A stretch of DNA of 64,000 nt, from assembly GCA_036898135.1 (NCBI GenBank), contig CM072523.1:28984649-29048648 (forward strand), in the 5' to 3' direction. Both the position numbers and the translations under genes were made by a program. Shown here piece after piece: positions 57,707 through 64,000 of this stretch (positions within the stretch are counted from its first letter, which is position 1; each line of letters opens with the position of its first letter). The notes beneath the pieces are model-generated. The model was not told the origin of the DNA, did not search any database, and saw nothing but the letters and a program-made list of their open reading frames with translations. This stretch comes from Oncomelania hupensis (lineage: Eukaryota; Mollusca; Gastropoda; Littorinimorpha; Pomatiopsidae).

Positions 57707-58816
57707 TGTCATAAATTGGCTAGTTTTAACTCTGCCCAGTGACTATTTAGCCATGTGTAGTACTTGTAACTTTAGAAGTTAGACTATAACACAGCAGCAA
57801 TTAAATTACACAGCAGACCAGCACACCGCGAGCCCGACCCACGCTAGCGCAGTGAGTCAGCACTTGAGTTTTGAATCGGAACATTTTAACCAATCAGAGC
57901 AGGCTCAGTGGGTAGAGCAGTTTTGACTGTGTCAGAGCCTAACACAGTTTGGTCAGTCGTGTGTGAGAAGAGGAAGAAGTAACATCTACTACTTAGCTAG
58001 CAGAGAATCTCTTCACTCATAGACCAGGAAGCAGGACTTAGAATTCTCTCAAGTCATCACGGGCCTGAACTTGTCAAACAGACGAGCAGGCGAGCTATCC
58101 CGAGCTATCCCGAGCTATCCTGTGCGCACCACTCCACAGAAACGACTAGTTGGAGGAGACTCTACCGCACAAGACGGAAAGAGCTGCCTTGAAAGACACC
58201 CTGTCAGACCCCACAGCGTGGCAAGGGAACCCAACTACACAACGACACAGGTGGACCAGAAGCTACCTCACAGAAGGACTTCGAACCCCCACTCATGAGT
58301 TAAGTGCATAAGGCGAAGGTGCACTTAAACTGATCATAGCAGGACCACAGTAGTCCAACTCTTCAGAAACTGTAAAACGGACCACAGTAGTCCAACTCTT
58401 CAGAAACTGTAAAACGGACCACAGTAGTCCAAATCTACATGAGATATTATAGCAAGTGCCCAAGGAAGAAATAACAGCTGCATAGACTATCAGCGATCGA
58501 ACTATTAGCAGTGACTGAGACATTTTAAGTTAGATTAGTACTTAGGAAAACTTGTATAGAGTAGAAGAAATAAATGTGTGATTTTAACTGTTATCAAGTG
58601 GCTGGACTACATATGATTCATAGCCGTGTGAAAGCTAGTGTGACAGTATCTTTTACCATTTTTCTATCTATTTCTGTACCCCAACCTTAACACAGAACGA
58701 GCTAAACAAATAAATTTATTAAAGTAATTCATAGGGTGACTTACTAGCAGTTCCCACCGAATAAACGTGAGGGTCCATAATTCCATTGTGCAGAGCCCAT
58801 AAACCCCACGTGACAC
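57707..58816 (+). repeat. element 2, 5' LTR
   Basis: 1110 bp with TGTCA...TGACA tips. It contains a 37-bp tandem repeat (58342-58433) and AATAAA-like signals at 58569-58576 and 58709-58716. A diverged relative lies antisense at 24991-25670. Confidence 0.92.
58342..58433 (+). repeat. 37-bp tandem repeat in the LTR
   Basis: Unit starting GGACCACAGTAGTCCAACTC occurs at 58342, 58379 and 58416 (last copy partial). Each unit has the dyad GGAC...GTCC. It could be a U3 enhancer-type repeat; that role is inference. Confidence 0.85.
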
Positions 58817-59181
58817 TTTAATTGGCGAGCCTAGCCAGGATCTGTGTATAATAGGAATTGGGTATAACCGGACCTAAGTACAATAAAATTAGATAACAGT
58901 AGAAGTAGAATAACTTAGAAGACTTGTAGCAAGGACTGATCAGTTTGGGTGCACTATTCTTTAGTTAAAAACTTTTTTGCTTCAAATATTTTTGTGCCTG
59001 TATGTTGCATTGTTCTTTTGCAGGTTTTGCTTAAATAACTGTTGTATGCCATTTGACTCTTGTTTTATTCTATTATTGATTACGAATTTGATTGTCTTTG
59101 CATTGTTGTTATTGACTTGCAATATTGCTAGTGTTTTGGTATTCCACGTGATTCAGAGGTTGTTCATAGACACGTTTGGCA
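58817..59181 (+). other. element 2 leader with candidate primer-binding site
   Basis: After the LTR, CTTTAAT is followed by TGGCGAGCCTAGCCAGGATC (58824-58843). The TGG start and position fit a tRNA primer-binding site; the tRNA was not identified. The remaining leader has no gene. Confidence 0.6.
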
Positions 59182-62100
59182 ATGTCGGACCCAGTGGCCT
59201 TGAGATTGCGCTTCAAGGAATTAGGGGAAGCTTTACACTTAGCAGGGGGAGACCTAATTGCGTATATCAATGCAGAGGTAGAGAAGCAGGAGGCTAAGGC
59301 AGAGAGAGCAGCAGAGAGAGAGGCGAAGAAACTCGAAGCGGCAGAGAGAGCTGCAGAGAGAGAACAGAAAAAAGCAGAACTAGAAGCAGAGCAAAAGAAA
59401 CTAGCATTAGAAGCAGAGCAAAAGAAAGCAGAGTTAGAAGCAGCAAGAGAACAGAAAAAAGCAGAGTTAGAAGCAGCAAGAGAACAGAAGAAATTAGAAT
59501 TAGAAGGAGAACAGAAGAAGGCAGCATTAGCAGCAGAGAGAGAAGCAGAAGTTAGGAGATGGGAGTATGAGCGGGCAGAAAAAGAAAAAGAGAGGGAAGA
59601 AAAGGAAAAAGAAAGACAGCATGAGTTAGAGCTAAGAAGATGGGGATCAGGAGCTTCAAGTTCTTCCTCAACCCCTCCCCACTCAGATCAGCTAGAGGTA
59701 GCATCCAACCCTGTACAAGGAATGTCATTTCCACTGGGAACATTCAATGAGAGAGAAGAAGGTCTAGATCTCTATCTGACTAGGTTTGAGCGTCTAGCAA
59801 CAGAGTACAAACTAGATCCCACTCATTGGTCCTTTAAGCTTAGTCAAGGGCTTAGAGGAAAGGCTTATGACATCTACAGTAAGCTACCGACTGACAGAGT
59901 GACTGACTATCACAAAGTAAAAGAGGCACTCCTAACGGGATTCGAACTAACAGGAGAATGCTACCGGCAAAAGTTCCGCACCAATCGGAGAGTGAAAGGA
60001 GAGAGCTATGCGCAGTTCGCGGATCGGTTGTCCACAATGCTGGATAAGTGGATTAGCCAGTCAGCCACGGCTAAGACGTATGATGGACTGACAGAACTGT
60101 TAGTATGGGAACAGCTACGGGAAACCATGACCCCCGAGCTGAGGACATTCTCAGTAGAGCAGGGCGCGGAAAGACTGGAAGATCTGGTCAAGGTCGCAGA
60201 TAGGTACGTGGCCGCCCACGGAGAAGCCAAGAGCTTCAGGCGAGACCTAAAGCCTAACGGGAAAGAGGCACAGAAACGAAGCCCTAACCGGGAAGAGCGC
60301 ACCGCGAATAAGCCGAATAACCCCAGACCTGGGCAGAATAAAGGACCCACCACGGAATTCGGGAAAAGAGGTCCTGCAGAACAGAGACGGTATTGTTCGT
60401 TCTGCAACAGAAACAATCACTCCACCGCAGAATGTTTCAAGTTGGCCGCACAACGTAGGGAGGAGCGCGAAAGCCGGCCAGCGCACAGAGTTCTAACTCA
60501 AAGCAGCGGTAACAAGCCACACACTATCGGAGATCACCCATCGGTGACAGACACGGTCAAGGTCAACGGAAAAGAAGCGAACTGTCTGTATGACACAGGT
60601 CTATCATACGACGCGATAGTTAGCGAATCTCTTGTATCGCGCGCGGACTTGACAGACAAGACAGTCGACTTACAAGGAGCAGACTTGACGAAACCGACGA
60701 CTACTTGCCCAATAGCATGGATCGAAGTAGAGAGTAGGTACGTCACAGGACGAATCCAAGCAGCTGTTTTACAGAAACCCCTGTATGATCTAGTGCTAGG
60801 TTGTAGGTATGTGTTCTTAGGCACGCCCCCTAAAACTGTAGAGATAGCTGCAGTGCAAACCAGGGCCCAAGCTAAAACCCAACCACCCCAGCCCGAGTTC
60901 GCTCCGAATCCAGGACTCGAAGAGATCAAAACAGCACAGAAAGAAGACACCTCGATAGCGAAGTGCTTCCAGAAGCTACCCAAAGCGCACACACCCCCGC
61001 ACAAGGGAGACTTCTACATGGAAGAGGGAGTTCTACATCGACAAGGAGATGGAGATCACACCCAACTAGTACTGCCAGCCACCCTTCGAGCCCAAGTACT
61101 AGAACTAGGCCACAGCATGCCACTCAGCGGACACATGGGAATTGGAGCCACAGTGCAGAGAATCAGCGCACACTACTATTGGCCAGGAATCACGGAGGAT
61201 GTCAAGCGCTACGTGAAATCTTGCCACCAATGTCAACGATATTCCCCGCGACATCACACCGTACCAGTTACCTTAGGACCATCGGTAGTAGTCGGCGTAC
61301 CATTCCAGCAAGTCTCAGTAGACATAGTAGGACCACTGCCCATGACCAAGAAGCGGAACAGATTTCTACTCACACTCGTCGACGCATGTACGATGTGGTG
61401 CGAAGCAGTCCCGTTGCCAGCGATTGACACCAAGAAGATTGCAGATGCACTCATCGCCATCTTTACCAGAGTCGGATTCCCGGACAGCATTAGAACGGAC
61501 AACGGATCTCAGTTCACCGGCCGCCTGATGCAAGACGTGTTCGAGTTGATACAAGTTCATCACATTCGCACACCACCATATCACCCCGCCAGCAACGGAC
61601 AAGTAGAAAGACTGAATGGAACCCTTCTCACCATCCTCAGGAAAGTCGCCGACGACAATCCAGAAGCGTGGGACACCTACGTGAATGCGGCACTGTTCGC
61701 ATACCGAGAAACACCCCATGCAGCCACAGGCTACACCCCGTCAACATTGCTATTCGGCAGACCTCTAGCCGGACCGCTAGAAGCCCTACGCAGAAGTTGG
61801 ACGGAGGCCAAGATAGACGACACACCAAGAGGTGCCACCAAGTACGTCGCAGACCTGCAGGAAACCCTCAAAGCAACGTGGAAGAAAGCTGGTGAAGCAC
61901 TGAAGAAGGCAAGAGCCCGTCAGGCGAAGTACTACAACCGCCACGCGAAGGACAGAGAACTGCAAGTCGGCGATCAAGTGCTACTCTTACTTCCAAGTGG
62001 AACCAACAAGCTGGACATCGCTTGGAGAGGACCGTACCGGGTGACTGCCAAGAAATCCAAGACAGTCTACCAAGTAGAGGTGAACGGGAGAGCCCGATAC

Positions 62101-63729
62101 CACCACATCAATCTCCTCAAGAAATACACGGACCGACCAGCGACCCCCAGCACTCACAACTTGTTAGCCATCGCCATCGCGGAAGAAGGAGAAAGCATGG
62201 AGACCAATGCAGTAGAGTATCCCCTGCACTCCAAAGAAACCTACAAAGACGTGATACTCAACGGAGACCTAGCCGCTAAACAGCAACAGCAAGTACGACA
62301 GGTCATTCGACAACATCAGACTGTGCTCACAGACCGACCAGGGAGGACAGACCTCGTCGAAGTAACCTTAACGGTGACCGACCCAACACCCGTCCGCCAG
62401 AAGCTCTACCCGATGCCACTGTCGCAGCAGCGAGCCATCAAGGAAGAGATAGACACCTTACTGGCAGCCGGAATCATCTCAGAGTCTACTTCACCCTACA
62501 GCGCGGGCACGGTATTGTTGCGAAAACCCAACGGAGAGCATCGACTGTGCATCGACTTCAGACTCCTGAATGCGGTAACGCAGTTCCAGCCAGAGCCACT
62601 CCCGGACCAGACAGACCTATTTGCCAAGCTACAGCGAGCGAAGTACTTCTCACGCATCGACCTCAGCAAAGGATACTACCAGATACCAGTACAACCACAA
62701 GTCCGAAAGTACCTAGCTTTCAGCACTATGGAAGGACACTTCGAATTCAACGTGCTTCCATTCGGACTCCACAACGCACCCAGCATCTTCAGCGCCATGA
62801 TGCGAAAACTCCTGGCACCCCTGAGCAGCGAGCACCTACATTCGTTTATGGACGACATCCTCATCGCAACACCTACGTGGGAGGAACATGTCACGCTCCT
62901 ACAACAACTACTCGCCCGCCTCAGAGACACGGGATTGACGGCAAGACCCACCAAATGTCAGATTGGATTCACCGAGCTAGAATTTCTGGGACACACCATA
63001 AGTCAAGGAAGCCTGCGACCGGTAGAAAAGACCGTGAAACGCCTACTCGACGCTCCTAGGCCCAAGACCAAGAAGGAAGTACAGTCGTTTCTAGGACTCT
63101 GCGGCTTCTACCAGAAGTTCATCCCCAACTACAACAGCATCGCCGTACCACTGACAAATGGAACCCGGAAAATCGCCCCGGACAAAGTAGTATGGACAGC
63201 CGAATGCGAGACAGCATTCCAAACACTCAAGGACAGAATGACATCGGCGCCAGTACTCCACCTACCCGATTTGACTCAGCCATTCGTTCTTCGCACCGAC
63301 GCAAGCGACTTAGGCCTCGGAGCAGTACTGCTACAGCGCGACCCCAAGAATGCAGAGACGCTATTCCCTGTCGCCTACGCCAGCAGAAAATTGAGACCCT
63401 CCGAGACCCACTACGCCACGTCGGAGAAAGAATGCCTTGGACTAGTCTGGGCCATACAGAAGTTTCAACTCTACCTGTATGGGACCCACTTCACAGTTCA
63501 GGTGGACCACCAACCACTATCGTTCCTGGCAGCCTCCAAGTCTTTGAACTCTCGCCTGATGAGATGGGCACTCACCCTTCAGGCATACTCATTCCAAATC
63601 GAGTACCTCCCCGGCAAAGAGAACCACGGAGCCGACTACCTCAGTCGCCATCTCGTGGAGGACACAGCAGCTGTCGCCCACCCAACACAACTAAGGGCCA
63701 CAGCACCAGAATTCGTCCCCGCCCAATAA
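59182..63729 (+). CDS. element 2 Gag-Pol polyprotein (1515 residues)
   Basis: One uninterrupted frame; the start is the first ATG (MSDPVALRLRF). Residues ~33-155 are a charged Ala/Glu/Lys coiled coil and ~180-345 are Gag. The CX2CX4HX4C knuckle (CSFCNRNNHSTAEC) is near 404-418 and the protease DTG is at Asp471. The integrase HHCC finger is at ~643-685, and the D,D35E triad is Asp714, Asp773 and Glu809. The GPY/F module is at ~949-975. RT has CIDFRLLN, IDLSKGYYQIPV and FMDDIL (Asp1224-Asp1225). RNase H has TDASD (Asp1373) and terminal ADYLSRH. Integrase before RT is the Gmr1-clade order, not the usual Ty3/Gypsy order. No stop or frame break separates Gag from Pol, so no frameshift is needed. 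All key residues are present and the element may be active. Confidence 0.95.
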   Translation: MSDPVALRLRFKELGEALHLAGGDLIAYINAEVEKQEAKAERAAEREAKKLEAAERAAEREQKKAELEAEQKKLALEAEQKKAELEAAREQKKAELEAAREQKKLELEGEQKKAALAAEREAEVRRWEYERAEKEKEREEKEKERQHELELRRWGSGASSSSSTPPHSDQLEVASNPVQGMSFPLGTFNEREEGLDLYLTRFERLATEYKLDPTHWSFKLSQGLRGKAYDIYSKLPTDRVTDYHKVKEALLTGFELTGECYRQKFRTNRRVKGESYAQFADRLSTMLDKWISQSATAKTYDGLTELLVWEQLRETMTPELRTFSVEQGAERLEDLVKVADRYVAAHGEAKSFRRDLKPNGKEAQKRSPNREERTANKPNNPRPGQNKGPTTEFGKRGPAEQRRYCSFCNRNNHSTAECFKLAAQRREERESRPAHRVLTQSSGNKPHTIGDHPSVTDTVKVNGKEANCLYDTGLSYDAIVSESLVSRADLTDKTVDLQGADLTKPTTTCPIAWIEVESRYVTGRIQAAVLQKPLYDLVLGCRYVFLGTPPKTVEIAAVQTRAQAKTQPPQPEFAPNPGLEEIKTAQKEDTSIAKCFQKLPKAHTPPHKGDFYMEEGVLHRQGDGDHTQLVLPATLRAQVLELGHSMPLSGHMGIGATVQRISAHYYWPGITEDVKRYVKSCHQCQRYSPRHHTVPVTLGPSVVVGVPFQQVSVDIVGPLPMTKKRNRFLLTLVDACTMWCEAVPLPAIDTKKIADALIAIFTRVGFPDSIRTDNGSQFTGRLMQDVFELIQVHHIRTPPYHPASNGQVERLNGTLLTILRKVADDNPEAWDTYVNAALFAYRETPHAATGYTPSTLLFGRPLAGPLEALRRSWTEAKIDDTPRGATKYVADLQETLKATWKKAGEALKKARARQAKYYNRHAKDRELQVGDQVLLLLPSGTNKLDIAWRGPYRVTAKKSKTVYQVEVNGRARYHHINLLKKYTDRPATPSTHNLLAIAIAEEGESMETNAVEYPLHSKETYKDVILNGDLAAKQQQQVRQVIRQHQTVLTDRPGRTDLVEVTLTVTDPTPVRQKLYPMPLSQQRAIKEEIDTLLAAGIISESTSPYSAGTVLLRKPNGEHRLCIDFRLLNAVTQFQPEPLPDQTDLFAKLQRAKYFSRIDLSKGYYQIPVQPQVRKYLAFSTMEGHFEFNVLPFGLHNAPSIFSAMMRKLLAPLSSEHLHSFMDDILIATPTWEEHVTLLQQLLARLRDTGLTARPTKCQIGFTELEFLGHTISQGSLRPVEKTVKRLLDAPRPKTKKEVQSFLGLCGFYQKFIPNYNSIAVPLTNGTRKIAPDKVVWTAECETAFQTLKDRMTSAPVLHLPDLTQPFVLRTDASDLGLGAVLLQRDPKNAETLFPVAYASRKLRPSETHYATSEKECLGLVWAIQKFQLYLYGTHFTVQVDHQPLSFLAASKSLNSRLMRWALTLQAYSFQIEYLPGKENHGADYLSRHLVEDTAAVAHPTQLRATAPEFVPAQ

Positions 63730-63879
63730 AACCCTGTCACTAGTGTCCATAGCTACCTGGCACAGCATTGCAGCTCAGGTAGAGCAACTTAATTAGTTTG
63801 TAAATAGGACCCTAGGATAGTGCAGTGTTAAACTAGGCTCTGTAGTAGAAAAAGGTCGAATCCAGTAGTCATCGCCTTT

Positions 63880-63896
63880 TTTCAGTTGAGGGAGCC
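63880..63896 (+). other. element 2 polypurine tract
   Basis: CAGTTGAGGGAGCC precedes the 3' LTR. The short purine stretch GAGGGAG is the probable plus-strand primer site. Confidence 0.6.
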
Positions 63897-64000
63897 TGTC
63901 ATAAATTGGCTAGTTTTAACTCTGCCCAGTGACTATTTAGCCATGTGTAGTACTTGTAACTTTAGAAGTTAGACTATAACACAGCAGCAATTAAATTACA
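63897..64000 (+). repeat. element 2, 3' LTR (cut by window end)
   Basis: The first 104 bp of the LTR, matching 57707-57810 base for base as read by eye. The remaining ~1 kb lies beyond the window. Confidence 0.92.

Larger units (their letters stand above)
57707..64000 (+). mobile_element. Ty3/Gypsy LTR retrotransposon (element 2), Gmr1-like, intact coding region
   Basis: 5' LTR 57707-58816, leader, a single Gag-Pol frame 59182-63729, polypurine tract and the first 104 bp of the 3' LTR at the window edge. The visible parts of the two LTRs look identical over those 104 bp. Ends are TGTCA...TGACA. The target duplication cannot be checked because the right flank is outside the window. Confidence 0.93.

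Noticed and set aside
61254..61502. Minus- and alternate-frame ORFs across 59.2-63.7 kb
   Set aside because: They are shadows of the intact Gag-Pol frame, whose domains are all recognised on the + strand.

Overview
This is a non-coding-rich animal nuclear sequence: one intron-containing gene, very many microsatellites, tRNA-derived SINEs, several truncated LINEs and two Ty3/Gypsy-type LTR retrotransposons. No bacterial gene organisation, rRNA or CRISPR is present. SINE/LINE tails reading GCGCTATATAAATA followed by (ATT)n, the microsatellite density and an invertebrate-type TNF ligand suggest a marine lophotrochozoan, most likely a mollusc (perhaps a gastropod). That assignment is inference.

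Bases 1-23.5 kb hold no host gene I can support. They contain two clusters of short palindromes (1.49-2.02 and 3.29-3.61 kb), three copies of a ~600 bp dispersed retroposon that recurs six times across the window, three tRNA-derived SINEs, a hAT-like non-autonomous element (6.66-8.51 kb), a MITE carrying a LINE inside it (9.08-9.76 kb), the 3' end of another LINE (12.66-13.5 kb) and many simple repeats.

Bases 23,545-42,644 are a TNF-superfamily ligand gene on the + strand. Five coding exons can be joined with matching splice phases: a long cytoplasmic region, one membrane segment and a serine-repeat stalk (exon 1), two small stalk exons, then two exons encoding the TNF homology domain. The predicted product has 443 residues. 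Intron 1 holds an old antisense LTR related to the Gypsy element at 57.7 kb. Intron 3 (about 15 kb) holds a 3.79 kb foldback element with ~1.1 kb inverted arms built of small palindromes (27,074-30,865; 5-bp target duplication CCTCG, with a related unoccupied site at about 41,840). It also holds a young antisense Gypsy element (32,913-40,842) whose integrase core is deleted and whose frame is broken twice, and a 240-bp tandem duplication.

Bases 42.6-57.7 kb hold further copies of the dispersed retroposon, two LINE fragments and long microsatellites; no host gene was recognised. Bases 57,707-64,000 are a second Gypsy element on the + strand with a single intact 1515-residue Gag-Pol frame; its 3' LTR runs off the window. 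In both Gypsy elements the integrase lies before the reverse transcriptase, the Gmr1-type order, rather than after RNase H.
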